In this document: positions 34,448 to 43,229 of the stretch, one piece after another
Position numbering within the stretch: the stretch's first letter is position 1
Layout: every line of letters starts with the position of its first letter
Assembly (NCBI RefSeq): GCF_000741785.1
Contig: NZ_JGZP01000016.1
Span: forward strand, 62,001 to 126,000
Direction: 5' to 3'
DNA length: 64,000 nucleotides
Source: Bifidobacterium stellenboschense
Lineage (GTDB): Bacteria > Actinomycetota > Actinomycetes > Actinomycetales > Bifidobacteriaceae
Notes under the pieces: model-generated
What the model saw: the letters and a program-made list of their open reading frames with translations, nothing else
Told to the model about the DNA's origin: nothing
The model's database searches: none
Translations under genes and position numbers: made by a program

Positions 34448-35971
34448 TCAGCCGCGGGCTTTCGCGTAGGCCTCGTACACGGCCTCGGTGGGCTCGCCGG
34501 TCTCCACGCCGTCGATGGTGAGCGGCCACTCCGGCGGTTCGGCCTCGCCGGACAGCACCCATGCGGCCTGGCGGGCCGCGCCGATCGCCACGTACTCGTC
34601 GGTGGTCGGACGGGTCACGTCCATGCCGAGGATCGACGGTGCCAGCGTGCGGATCGCCACCGACTTCGCGCCGCCGCCGATCAGCAGGATGCGCTCGATC
34701 CGTGCGCCCAGTGAACGGATCAGTTCAAGGCAGTCGCGCTGCGAGCACAGCAGGCCCTCGACGAACGCGCGTGCCAGATTCTCGCGCGTGGTGTTGTGCA
34801 GGGTCAGGCCGGTGAGCGATGCGGTGGCGTCGGGGCGGTTCGGCGTGCGCTCGCCGTCGAAGTACGGCACGAGCGTGATACCGCCGGCGCCCGGCTCGGA
34901 CTTGAACGCGAGTTCGGCCAGCTCGTCATAGTCGACGCCGAGGGCGGCGCGGCCGGCGTCGATGATGCGCGAGCCGTTGATCGTGCAGGCGAGCGGCAGG
35001 TAGTGGCCGGTGCAGTCGGCGAAGCCGGAGACTGCGCCGGTCAGGTCGTACACCGGGTTCTCGGCGATGGCGGCGGCCACGCCGGACGTGCCGAGCGAGA
35101 TCGACACGTCGCCGACGCCCATGCCGAGGCCGAGCGCGGCCATCGCGTTGTCGCCGCCGCCGGGGGCGAGGATGCAGCCGCCGTCGACGTTCTTGCCGGC
35201 GATGGCGGGGGAGGCCTTCACGGCGGCCGTCTCGCGCGGGCCGAGCACGGTGGGCAGCACGATGGATGCGGCGTGGGCCTTGGCGGCCTCCTCGCCTTCG
35301 GCGGCTGCCAGCACCATCGCGATGAGGTCGCGGCGGTACTCGCCGTGCGCGGCGTCGTAGTAGATGGTGCCGGACGCGTCGGAACGGTCGGTGAACAGCT
35401 TGTCGAGGTGCGCGTCCTCGCCTTCCGCGACCGGGCCGTATCCGGCGATGCGCCAGCTCAGCCAGTCGTGCGGCAGGCAGATTGCGGCGATGCGCTTCGC
35501 GTTCTCCGGTTCGTTCTCGGCGACCCATGCGACCTTGGTGAGCGTGTAGGAGGCGACCGGCGAGGAGCCGACGGCCTTGACCCAGCGCTGCTTGCCGCGT
35601 GCGACGACATCCTCTGGTTCGCCAGCGGTCGCTGCGCCCGCCTTGCCGAGCTTCTCGATGAGCGCGGCGGCCTGCGGGGCGGAGCTGGTGTCGTTCCACA
35701 GCATCGCGTCGCGGATCACATTGCCCTGCTTGTCCAGGATCACCATGCCGTGCTGCTGTCCGCCGACGGCCAGCGCGGCCACGTCGTTGAGTCCGCCGGC
35801 CTGCGCGGCGGCGGTCTGGAACGCCTCCCACCAGTATTCGGGGTTGACGGACGTGCCGTCCGGGTGCTTGGCCTGTCCGAAACGCACCTGTTCGCCCGTG
35901 GCGGCGTCCGTGATGCGGACTTTAGTTGATTGGGTTGATGTATCGACTCCTGCGACCAATGTGCGAGTCAT
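34448..35971 (-). CDS. xylB: Xylulokinase
   Basis: 507 residues from ATG 35971, with GAGGAGG six bases upstream. FGGY-family sugar kinase: N-terminal LVAGVDTSTQSTKVRITDA (phosphate loop), GQQHGMVILDKQG, the FGGY segments around VSISLGTSGVAAAI and CLELIRSLGARIERILLIGGGAKS, and GMDVTRPTTDEYVAIGAARQAA. It phosphorylates D-xylulose with ATP, feeding the bifid shunt. Convergent with xylA and divergent from the ROK regulator, whose operator overlaps its promoter. Confidence 0.95.
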   Translation of the reverse strand: MTRTLVAGVDTSTQSTKVRITDAATGEQVRFGQAKHPDGTSVNPEYWWEAFQTAAAQAGGLNDVAALAVGGQQHGMVILDKQGNVIRDAMLWNDTSSAPQAAALIEKLGKAGAATAGEPEDVVARGKQRWVKAVGSSPVASYTLTKVAWVAENEPENAKRIAAICLPHDWLSWRIAGYGPVAEGEDAHLDKLFTDRSDASGTIYYDAAHGEYRRDLIAMVLAAAEGEEAAKAHAASIVLPTVLGPRETAAVKASPAIAGKNVDGGCILAPGGGDNAMAALGLGMGVGDVSISLGTSGVAAAIAENPVYDLTGAVSGFADCTGHYLPLACTINGSRIIDAGRAALGVDYDELAELAFKSEPGAGGITLVPYFDGERTPNRPDATASLTGLTLHNTTRENLARAFVEGLLCSQRDCLELIRSLGARIERILLIGGGAKSVAIRTLAPSILGMDVTRPTTDEYVAIGAARQAAWVLSGEAEPPEWPLTIDGVETGEPTEAVYEAYAKARG

Positions 35972-36026
35972 GTTTCCTCCTCGATGAGGGCTGCGCGCAA
36001 GGCTTTCGACGCGCCGCACCTAATAA

Positions 36027-36069
36027 GTTAGACGATTAAACTATACTGTATTCCGGCATGAAGATGCAA
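36027..36069 (-). promoter_or_regulatory. xylB promoter with ROK-regulator operator
   Basis: On the minus strand TTGCAT (36069-36064) and TATAGT (36045-36040) are spaced by 18 bases. The operator-like AGTTTAATCGTCTAAC (36042-36027) overlaps the -10 box and matches the xylA site at 13 of 16 positions. Confidence 0.75.
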
Positions 36070-36215
36070 GTGAGGTCGCGTCGTACGCCATACGACATGC
36101 GACGGCCGGCCGGCATGCGTCGCGCGGCGTCTACTATGAAAGTCTACGTCGCCATACGGCCCGAAGACCAAGACAACAGAGAAGACGAAGACGACAGCAC
36201 GAAGGGACAGGTACC

Positions 36216-37439
36216 ATGGCCGCTTTGAGGAAGATCAATCAGGACGACCTGCGCAACCACAACCTGTCCGTGACGCTCGACGCGATGCTGTGCGCGAACG
36301 ACCCGCTGAGCCGCGCCGACCTCGCCAAAGCAACCGGACTCACCAAGGCGACCATGTCGCTGCTCGTCTCGATGCTGCTCGAATCCGGCGTGGTCGAAGA
36401 GGGGGAGCCCATCGCCGCCGCATCCTACGGCCGCCCCAGCACACCGCTGCGCATCCACGGCGGCCGCATCGCCGGCATCGGCCTGCAGGTCAACACCGAC
36501 GGCTACGGCTGCCTCGCGCTCGACATCAACGGCGACACGCTCGGCCGCGAATGGGTGAACGACGACATGACCGACTGCGACCCACAGGACGTGTTCACGA
36601 AACTCGACACCATGACGGCATCGCTGGAACAACAACTCGCCCGCCGCGGCTGCACGGTGGCCGGCGCCGGTCTCGCCCTGCCCGGCGTCGTCACCGGCAA
36701 CCGGCTGACGGTCGCCCGCAACCTCGGCTGGACCGGCCTCGACCTCACGCGCTTCGACGTGGTGCGACGCCTCGACGCCGGCCCCGGCAACGAGGCGAAA
36801 ATGGCCGCCATCGCGCAGATCCCCGGCTACGCTACCGAACGCGCCGACTTCCTGAACGTCGTCGACCGACGCGACTCCTTCATCTACGTCTCCACCGACG
36901 TCGGCATCGGCGGCGCCATCGTGCGCGACGGCGAAGTGGTCCGCGGCTCGCACGGATTCTCCGGCGAGATCGGCCACCTGTCCGTCGCGATGGACGGTCC
37001 GCGCTGCACGTGCGGCCGCCGCGGCTGCCTCGAAATGTACGCGGGCCGCCGCGCCATGGTCGAAGCCGCCGGCCTCGCCGACGGCGACCTCGCCACCAAA
37101 TCGGACGCCGTCAAACGGCTCCTCGACGGCTGGCGCACCGGCGACTCGCAGATCACCGCGGTGATCGACAGGGCCGTCGACGCGCTCGTCTCCGCCATCG
37201 CCTCCGCCGTCAACCTCGTCGACGTGGACACCGTGCTGCTCGGCGGCCTGTGGACGCACTTCGGCGACGAACTCACCATCGTGCTCGAAAACCGCCTGCG
37301 CGAGGAGATCGTCGGACCGGACGGCATGACGGTACACGTCGCCACGCCACCCGTCGCTGAACACCCCTCGCTGTACGGCGCGGCCGAACGCGGCCTGCGT
37401 CGGTTCATCGACGATCCGCTGCGGTTCATCGGCGCGTGA
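36216..37439 (+). CDS. xylR: ROK-family transcriptional regulator (XylR-like)
   Basis: 407 residues. An N-terminal winged HTH (about 14-75: LSRADLAKATGLTKATMSLL, GRPSTPLRI) is followed by a ROK sugar-kinase-like domain with the ROK signature and zinc site (FSGEIGHLSVAM...CTCGRRGCLE). ROK repressors of this arrangement bind xylose or a related sugar and release operators at xylose genes. The assignment rests on its place beside xylB and the matching 16-bp sites at the xylA and xylB promoters. Symbol by analogy. Confidence 0.88.
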   Translation: MAALRKINQDDLRNHNLSVTLDAMLCANDPLSRADLAKATGLTKATMSLLVSMLLESGVVEEGEPIAAASYGRPSTPLRIHGGRIAGIGLQVNTDGYGCLALDINGDTLGREWVNDDMTDCDPQDVFTKLDTMTASLEQQLARRGCTVAGAGLALPGVVTGNRLTVARNLGWTGLDLTRFDVVRRLDAGPGNEAKMAAIAQIPGYATERADFLNVVDRRDSFIYVSTDVGIGGAIVRDGEVVRGSHGFSGEIGHLSVAMDGPRCTCGRRGCLEMYAGRRAMVEAAGLADGDLATKSDAVKRLLDGWRTGDSQITAVIDRAVDALVSAIASAVNLVDVDTVLLGGLWTHFGDELTIVLENRLREEIVGPDGMTVHVATPPVAEHPSLYGAAERGLRRFIDDPLRFIGA

Positions 37440-37480
37440 ACGGTCGGCGGCGACGGCCGTGCGCCGCCGCATCCATCCGG

Positions 37481-37486
37481 TAGAAT
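37481..37486 (+). promoter_or_regulatory. Leaderless promoter -10 box for cutC
   Basis: TAGAAT ends seven bases before the ATG at 37494, and no ribosome site is present. Confidence 0.6.
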
Positions 37487-37493
37487 CGCCGGC

Positions 37494-38396
37494 ATGAACA
37501 AGCCGATGAATGCGAAGAAGGATGCGTCGGAGACGCCCGCCACGCCCGTATTGGAGATCGCCGTGCAGGACGCGCGCGGCGCCGCCGTCGCCGCGGCCGC
37601 CGGCGCGGACCGCGTCGAACTGTGCGCCGCACTCGGCGCGACCGGCGGCCTCACGCCCAGCTACGGCGCGATCCGGCTCTGTGCGGCGGCTGCGGCCGGT
37701 GCGTTTGGTGAGTCCGGCGCGTCCAGTGAGTATGGTGCGTCCGGCGATGATCCGAACGACGCCGATGCCGTTCCGCCCCGCATCCCGCTCGGCGTGCAGG
37801 CGCTCATCCGCAACCGCGGCGGCGACTTCGTCTACGATGCCGACGACCAGACCATGCAGCTCGCCGACATCGGACCCGCATTGGAGGCCGGCGCGGCGGG
37901 CGTCGTCGTCGGCGGACTGCGCGCGGACGGCACGATCGACGAGGACTTCGCGCGACGGCTCATCGATCGCGCGCACGAGGAGGCGGCGCGGCTGGGACGC
38001 GCGCACGTCGACGTGACGTTCCACCGCGCGTTCGACATGGTGCCGGCGGCGGCGCGGTGCGAGGCGCTCGAGACGCTGATCGCGCTCGGCTACACGCGCG
38101 TGCTCACCTCAGGCGGCGCGGCCAGCGTGCCGGACGGCGTCGACGCGCTCGCCGAACTCGCCGACTGGGCCGGCGGGCGCATCCAGATTATGGCCGGCGG
38201 CGGACTGCGCCCGGCCGATTTCGCGCGCGTGGCCGCGACGGGCGTCGACGCGCTGCACCTGTCCGCCAAGACGGTGGTGCGGTCCGCCGGAGGGCCGGGA
38301 GGCGGCGGCGACAGCGCCTACGAGCGCACCGATTCGGCGCAGGTGGCCGCGGCCGTGCGGGCGGTGCGGAGCGTGCGGGGTGCTGACTGCCTGTGA
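37494..38396 (+). CDS. cutC: CutC family protein
   Basis: 300 residues, TIM-barrel CutC family. VLEIAVQDARGAAVAAAAGADRVELCAAL, GGLTPSYGAIRL, IPLGVQALIRNRGGDFVY, AGAAGVVVGGLRADGTID, VTFHRAFDMVP and RVLTSGGAASVPDG all match. The copper-homeostasis role proposed for the family is not firmly shown. A short Gly/Ala/Ser insert (AFGESGASSEYGASGDDP) is low complexity. The gene is leaderless and lies between the ROK regulator and a 1.4-kb repeat-rich gap. Confidence 0.9.
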   Translation: MNKPMNAKKDASETPATPVLEIAVQDARGAAVAAAAGADRVELCAALGATGGLTPSYGAIRLCAAAAAGAFGESGASSEYGASGDDPNDADAVPPRIPLGVQALIRNRGGDFVYDADDQTMQLADIGPALEAGAAGVVVGGLRADGTIDEDFARRLIDRAHEEAARLGRAHVDVTFHRAFDMVPAAARCEALETLIALGYTRVLTSGGAASVPDGVDALAELADWAGGRIQIMAGGGLRPADFARVAATGVDALHLSAKTVVRSAGGPGGGGDSAYERTDSAQVAAAVRAVRSVRGADCL

Positions 38397-38523
38397 AGGC
38401 GCGGGGTGCTCGGGCTGTCGGGGCGTGAGGCACGGTGCGGGGTGTGCGGTGTGCTGGCCGCCCGTGAGGATTCGGGTTGTTCGGGCTTCCAGGGCGTGAG
38501 GCGTGAGACGCGGTGTGAGGCGT

Positions 38524-38599
38524 GAGGTGCGGGGTGAGGTGTGAGGTGCGGGGTGAGGTGTGAGGTGCGGGGTGAGGTGTGAGGTGCGGGGTGTGCCCG
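38524..38599. repeat. Tandem 19-bp minisatellite
   Basis: GAGGTGCGGGGTGAGGTGT starts at 38524, 38543, 38562 and 38581, with degenerate copies to the left. Confidence 0.85.
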
Positions 38600-38673
38600 C
38601 GTAGTGAGACGGCGGGGCGTCACGTCCCGGACCGTGTTTAGACTGGGGGCTCGCGTCCAAAAGACGCACCCTT

Positions 38674-38747
38674 GCGGATGTAGTTCATCGGTAGAACGAA
38701 AGCTTCCCAAGCTTTAAAGGCGGGTTCGACTCCCGTCATCCGCTCCA
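38674..38747 (+). tRNA. tRNA-Gly (CCC)
   Basis: 74 bases including encoded CCA. Acceptor GCGGATG pairs with CATCCGC. The anticodon stem-loop AGCTTCCCAAGCT gives CCC. D-loop TTCATCGGTAGAAC and T-arm GCGGGTTCGACTCCCGT. Confidence 0.95.
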
Positions 38748-38750
38748 ATC

Positions 38751-38787
38751 AAGAACCGTTGGACAACCAACGGTTCTTTTGCTTTTT
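38751..38787 (+). terminator. Terminator after tRNA-Gly
   Basis: AAGAACCGTTGG (38751-38762), ACAA loop, complementary arm 38767-38778, then TTGCTTTTT. Confidence 0.9.
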
Positions 38788-38964
38788 CAAGGATTGTCCG
38801 GGCTCTCGTGAGAACACGGTGAGGACGATTTGTGTTGAGCCCCGCGCATATGTCATAGGGATGTCACAGCTGTATCGAGACCGCTTCCGTTGTCGTGGTC
38901 TACGGGAACCGTTGCGATGCTTTGGTGGTTGCAGGGATTCGTAGGGGGATGGGCGCCGGTCCCA

Positions 38965-39172
38965 CCGGCTCCCGCTGGCGGGAGCTGTCATGCGGAGCAT
39001 GACTGAGGGTGGTCGCACGGGTTGCGCCGTCGTAGGGGGCGCGTGGTCTGTCGCGTGGACCACCCCCACCCGGCTTCGCCGGGAGCCCCCGCCGGCGGGG
39101 GCGAGATACATGTCATCGTGATTGGCGGCGGCGACTCCGGCGGGAGCCCCCCCGCCGGCGGCGGGGCGAGAC
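38965..39172. repeat. REP-like palindromes (three units)
   Basis: Minus-orientation unit 38965-39012, plus-orientation unit 39059-39104 (CGGCTTCGCCGG and CCCCCGCCGGCGGGGG), and a partial unit near 39137-39172. Confidence 0.8.
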
Positions 39173-39266
39173 GGGAATCACGCCAGAGGGGAGCGTACTC
39201 GTCTCCGATCAACGCCTCTGCATACCAGCATGTGCACACGGCATGGTGTCCGCCGGCGGGGGCGTG

Positions 39267-39376
39267 GCGTACGTTCGAGACGGTATTTTCGGTCGCCACC
39301 GTGGAGAACGTACGCTGAGGAATCGTCAGTGTACGTTTTCCACGGTGAGAAGGGATAATCCCGTCGCGAACGTACG
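39267..39376. repeat. GCGTACGTTC double-hairpin element, copy 1
   Basis: Two hairpins with GTACG-containing ends flank a conserved linker, GCTGAGGAATCGTCAGT. The reverse complement matches the element at 61299-61409 in linker (one difference), ends and length. Confidence 0.8.
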
Positions 39377-39394
39377 CTTGGCAGGCGGGACCGT

Positions 39395-39640
39395 GGAACA
39401 GGCGTGGGTTGGCATGTGACGGGACACGTGACGAGGTTGGCATGTGACGGGGCATGTGGTGGGGCGGCATGCGGCGGGATCGGCACATGGCACGTGACAT
39501 GCGGTGGGGTGCCATGCGGTGGAGTGGCACGTGGCAGGTTGGCATGCGATGGGATGGAACGTAGCGGGGGTGACATGTGACGAGGTTGGTATGTGACGGG
39601 TTGGCATGTGGCGGGGTGCGTGGCGGAGTAGCAGGTGTGG
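39395..39640. repeat. Degenerate GGCATGTGACGGG minisatellite
   Basis: Irregular repetition of GGCATGTGACGGGG-like and GACGAGGTTGG-like words for about 240 bp before the aldolase gene. No gene seen. Confidence 0.7.
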
Positions 39641-39762
39641 AGTGGCATGTGCGGGGTTGGGTGGGCTTGCGGCACGTGGCCGCGAGGCGACGGGGGCGTG
39701 ACTTGTGCGGGAATTCACAGCGGGGAATGAGCACCTGGCGTGCGTGTTCCGGGCGGCGGCGC

Positions 39763-39768
39763 GATAAT
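39763..39768 (+). promoter_or_regulatory. Leaderless promoter -10 box for fba
   Basis: GATAAT ends six bases before the ATG at 39775. Confidence 0.65.
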
Positions 39769-39774
39769 GGCCGT

Positions 39775-40842
39775 ATGACTATCGCAACTCCCGAACGTTA
39801 TGCTGAAATGCTCGACGCCGCACGTCGCGGCGGATACGCGTACCCCGCCATCAACGTGACGAGCACGCAGACCCTGAACGCCGCGCTGCAGGGCTTCGCG
39901 GAGGCCGAATCCGACGGCATCATCCAGGTGTCCGTCGGCGGCTCCGCCTACTTCTCCGGTCAGAGCGTGAACGACCGCGTCACCGGTTCGCTGGCGTTCG
40001 CCGCGTTCGCGCACGAGGTCGCGAAGAAGTACCCGAACATCACCGTCGCGCTCCACACCGACCACTGCGCCAAGCAGTACCTCGACGAATGGGTGCGCCC
40101 GCTGCTCGCGCACGAGGCCGACGAGGTCGCGCACGGCAAGGAGCCGACCTTCCAGTCGCACATGTGGGACGGCTCCACCGTGCCGCTCGACGAGAACCTC
40201 GACATCGCCGAGGAACTGCTCGACAAGTCCGTCAAGGCGCACACCGTGCTTGAGATCGAGATCGGCGCGGTCGGTGGCGAAGAGGACGGCCACAGCCACG
40301 AGATTAACGACAAGCTGTACTCGACGCCGGCCGACGGCGTGAAGGTCGCGCAGCGACTGGGACTCGGCGAGCGCGGCCGCTACATGGCCGCGTTCACGTT
40401 CGGCAACGTGCACGGCGCGTACAAGCCGGGCTTCGTGAAGCTGCGCCCCGACCTGCTCGGCGACATCCAGCGCGAGGTCGCCACCGCCGTGGTCGACGGC
40501 CGCATCGCCTCCGCCGCCGGCGCGGTCGATTTCCCGGCCGGCAAGCCGTTCGCGCTCGTGTTCCACGGCGGCTCCGGCTCCCGCCCGGAGGAGATCGCCG
40601 AGGCCGTCAGCCACGGCGTCGTCAAGATGAACGTCGACACCGACACCCAGTACGCGTTCACGCGCGCGATCGCCGGCCACATGTTCTCGCATTATGATGC
40701 GGTCCTCAAGATCGACGGCGAGGTCGGCAACAAGAAGTTCTACGACCCGCGTTCGTGGGGCCGCGAGGCGGAGACCTCGATGGCCGCGCGCGTCGTCGAA
40801 GCCTGCCAGGAGCTCGGCTCCGCCGGCAAGGCGCTGAAGTGA
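39775..40842 (+). CDS. fba: Fructose-bisphosphate aldolase, class II
   Basis: 355 residues. Zinc-dependent class IIA aldolase: AYPAINVTSTQTLNAALQGF, VALHTDHCAKQYLDEWVRPL with zinc-binding His, LEIEIGAVGGEEDGHSHE, FTFGNVHGAYKPGFVKLRPD, FALVFHGGSGSRPEEI and VVKMNVDTDTQYAFTRAI. It interconverts fructose 1,6-bisphosphate with two triose phosphates in the cytoplasm. Start chosen from the leaderless promoter and family alignment; the frame runs open further upstream. Confidence 0.96.
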   Translation: MTIATPERYAEMLDAARRGGYAYPAINVTSTQTLNAALQGFAEAESDGIIQVSVGGSAYFSGQSVNDRVTGSLAFAAFAHEVAKKYPNITVALHTDHCAKQYLDEWVRPLLAHEADEVAHGKEPTFQSHMWDGSTVPLDENLDIAEELLDKSVKAHTVLEIEIGAVGGEEDGHSHEINDKLYSTPADGVKVAQRLGLGERGRYMAAFTFGNVHGAYKPGFVKLRPDLLGDIQREVATAVVDGRIASAAGAVDFPAGKPFALVFHGGSGSRPEEIAEAVSHGVVKMNVDTDTQYAFTRAIAGHMFSHYDAVLKIDGEVGNKKFYDPRSWGREAETSMAARVVEACQELGSAGKALK

Positions 40843-41045
40843 GGTAAGGGCTGCTCGGCTGCTGGGTGCCAATCGATTCGCTGAGGACCATTGCTCGGTC
40901 TTCGGCAGGCTCCTGAATGCAGAGGGTGTAGCGCTCGCCGGCGGGTCGTGAGGGCTGCGCGCTCTTAGTCGGGTGCCAGTCGGATATTCCCTCGGTTCCG
41001 TTGTATGGGATGGTTTTCCCCTTGAGAGCCGCAAAGAGCATAAGA

Positions 41046-41079
41046 AAGGCCGATACCGCAAGGTGCCGGCCTTTCTTAT
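41046..41079 (+). terminator. Terminator after fba
   Basis: GAAAGGCCG and CGGCCTTTC around a short loop (ATACCGCAAGGTGC), followed by TTATGCGG. Confidence 0.65.
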
Positions 41080-41149
41080 GCGGTCCTCCTCATGTATGTG
41101 CTGCCGGTCTTGGGATTCTCGAACTCCCCTTCATCTCTCCTGCTTCCGA

Positions 41150-41264
41150 TTCGGATTTTCGTCGTTGGAAAGTTCGGATTTTGGTAGTTGAGATATTCGG
41201 ATTATTGTAGTTGAGATATTCGGATTTTCGTCGTTGGAAAATTCGGATTTTGGTAGTCGGCATC
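41150..41264. repeat. Five tandem 23-bp iterons upstream of DUF4143 ATPase copy 3
   Basis: TTCGGAT begins at 41150, 41173, 41196, 41219 and 41242, exactly 23 apart. Two unit types alternate as A-B-B-A-B: CGTCGTTGGAAA tails (A) and GTAGTTGAGATA tails (B). The array ends 22 bases before the GTG at 41287. Confidence 0.9.
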
Positions 41265-41286
41265 GTGAGGCGTGGAAGGGACGGCA

Positions 41287-42600
41287 GTGGAGATCATGAA
41301 CAACGGCGATGTGATAAGGCCCTCCGGTTATCGTCCCCGAATCATCGACGCCCAGATCGAACGGTACCAACGCATTTTCGGCGCCGTCGAGGTCGCGGGT
41401 ACGAAATGGTGCGGTAAGACGTGGTCGGCTCGGGCTCATGCGTCAAGCATCACCTACGTGGATCGCGGCAGCAATCTTGCCGTGGCGCGTGCCGATCCGT
41501 CCCTGATGCTGCTGGGCGATCGTCCGCATGTCATCGACGAGTGGCAATTGGTCCCCGCGATCTGGGATGAGGTCCGGCATCACGTGGACGACGATTCGGG
41601 GAAGAAGGGGCAGTGGCTGTTGACGGGGTCATCGACGCCGCGGCAACGGAACCTGCCGCAGCATAGCGGCGCGGGCCGCATCGGCCGCATTCGTATGAAT
41701 CCGATGAGTCTGCTGGAGTCCGGGCTATCCACGGGCGCCGTCAGCCTGCAAGCGCTGTTCGATCATGAGTTCGAGGCGACGGGCGCCGCAATGGATACGG
41801 AGACACTACTGGATGCCGTGTGCCGGGGCGGATGGCCCGAAGCGATTGATATGCCAGTGGCCGATGCCCAGACGCTGATCCGCGAGTACGTTCGATTGAC
41901 ATTGTCCGAAGGCGTCGGCCGATTGGGCCGGAATCCGGATGTCGCCAGACGGTTGATGAACTCCCTGTCGCGCAATGTCAGCCAAGCGGTTACGTTCAAG
42001 ACCTTGCGCAAGGATATGTATGGATCCGAGGAGGATCCGGACGATTTCGTGTCCGATCGCACGGTCTCCGAATACGTGAGCATGTTCGAAAACATGTTCG
42101 TCATCGATCCGGTGCCGGGGTGGGTTCCGCCCGCTCGCTCGCCGAAGCGTTTGCAGACCAAGCCGCGTCGTTACTTCGCCGACCCGTCCATTGCCGCCGC
42201 GGTGTTGGGCATGAACTCGAAAGCGTTGGTCGTGGATTGGCAGACCTTCGGATTCCTGTTCGAAAACCTGTGTGTGCGCGACCTGCTAGTGTACGCCCGC
42301 GCGTTGCCGGATATCGGGATGGAGCCGGTGCGGTACTACCATGACGACTCCGGGCTGGAATGCGATGCCATCATCGAGCTGGCGGACGGACGATGGGGTG
42401 GCATCGAAATCAAATCCAGCGAAGACAAGGTTCCCGAGGCGGCGGCGAACCTGAATCGTCTCAAGGTCAAATTGCTGAGGAACCCGGATGCCCGGACCCG
42501 TGCCCCTGAGTTCCTGGCCGTGCTAATTGGCATCGGCCAATACGCATACCGTCGCGAAGACGGAATCTACGTCATCCCCATCGGCGCACTGGGCGTGTGA
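41287..42600 (+). CDS. AAA_14 / DUF4143 ATPase, copy 3
   Basis: About 437 residues. The GTG at 41287 is preferred (GGAAGGG six bases upstream); GTG 41272 and ATG 41296 are alternatives. Walker A is GTKWCGKTW, Walker B HVIDEWQ, then LLTGSSTPRQ, and a DUF4143 C-terminal half ending ECDAIIELADGRWGGIEIKSSEDK, a PD-(D/E)xK-like pattern. It belongs to a different subfamily from copies 1 and 2 yet is preceded by an array with the same 23-bp period as copy 1. Role unknown. Confidence 0.88.
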   Translation: MEIMNNGDVIRPSGYRPRIIDAQIERYQRIFGAVEVAGTKWCGKTWSARAHASSITYVDRGSNLAVARADPSLMLLGDRPHVIDEWQLVPAIWDEVRHHVDDDSGKKGQWLLTGSSTPRQRNLPQHSGAGRIGRIRMNPMSLLESGLSTGAVSLQALFDHEFEATGAAMDTETLLDAVCRGGWPEAIDMPVADAQTLIREYVRLTLSEGVGRLGRNPDVARRLMNSLSRNVSQAVTFKTLRKDMYGSEEDPDDFVSDRTVSEYVSMFENMFVIDPVPGWVPPARSPKRLQTKPRRYFADPSIAAAVLGMNSKALVVDWQTFGFLFENLCVRDLLVYARALPDIGMEPVRYYHDDSGLECDAIIELADGRWGGIEIKSSEDKVPEAAANLNRLKVKLLRNPDARTRAPEFLAVLIGIGQYAYRREDGIYVIPIGALGV

Positions 42601-42789
42601 GCTTTTCTCTGTCCGACAGTCTATGGGCGGGGTCATTCGGGCGGCTCCGTGATTGGCTGTCACCGGATTCAGTGAATTACATGAGTGGCGAGACTGGTAG
42701 CTAATGCCAAGCTCGCCACTCATTGTTTTGAGAGCGGATTTCGGGGCTGTCATAGCGGAAGGCCTCCGATGCCAACCATGATGATGGCC

Positions 42790-43124
42790 TATGTGCATAG
42801 TCCGGGTATGAACCTGTATGGTTTGGGAGCGAACCTGTATGGTTCGGGGTGGAATGTGTAGTCTTCGGAGCCGAACGTGTGAGGTGGGTGTCTGAAGGGA
42901 CGGCTTTCCGCGCTGGTCGGGGGAATGTGGAATGGCGGGATTCCGGGCTTTTGCCGAGGATGGGACGTTGATCGGAGGATGGTCTTCGGTGCCATACCGC
43001 GCAGGTTCGTGGCTTTCTTATACAGGTTGGTGCCTCGGGTATACAGGTTGCCGGTCAGACCATGCAGGTTGCCTTGCGAACCGTACACGTTGGGTATGGA
43101 ATCGTACACGTTCGCCGTGGCGGG
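42790..43124. repeat. Inverted pair of 21-bp repeat arrays, locus 2
   Basis: Left array: the AA of GAACCTGTATGG falls at 42811, 42832, 42853 and 42874, exactly 21 apart, with a partial unit at 42790. Right array inverted: ATACAG-type starts at 42999, 43020, 43041, 43062, 43083 and 43104. About 110 bp of unique sequence separates them. Confidence 0.9.
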
Positions 43125-43127
43125 GTG

Positions 43128-43173
43128 GACCACCCCCAGTCGGCTTCGCCGACAGCCCCCGCCGGCGGGGGCG
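43128..43173. repeat. REP-like palindrome
   Basis: CCCAGTCGGCTTCGCCGA then CCCCCGCCGGCGGGGG, directly abutting the 21-bp array. Confidence 0.8.
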
Positions 43174-43229
43174 AGAGAGGGTCACCCTCCGTGAAAGGTG
43201 ACGGCCCTCAGCGGAAGGCGACCGGATCG

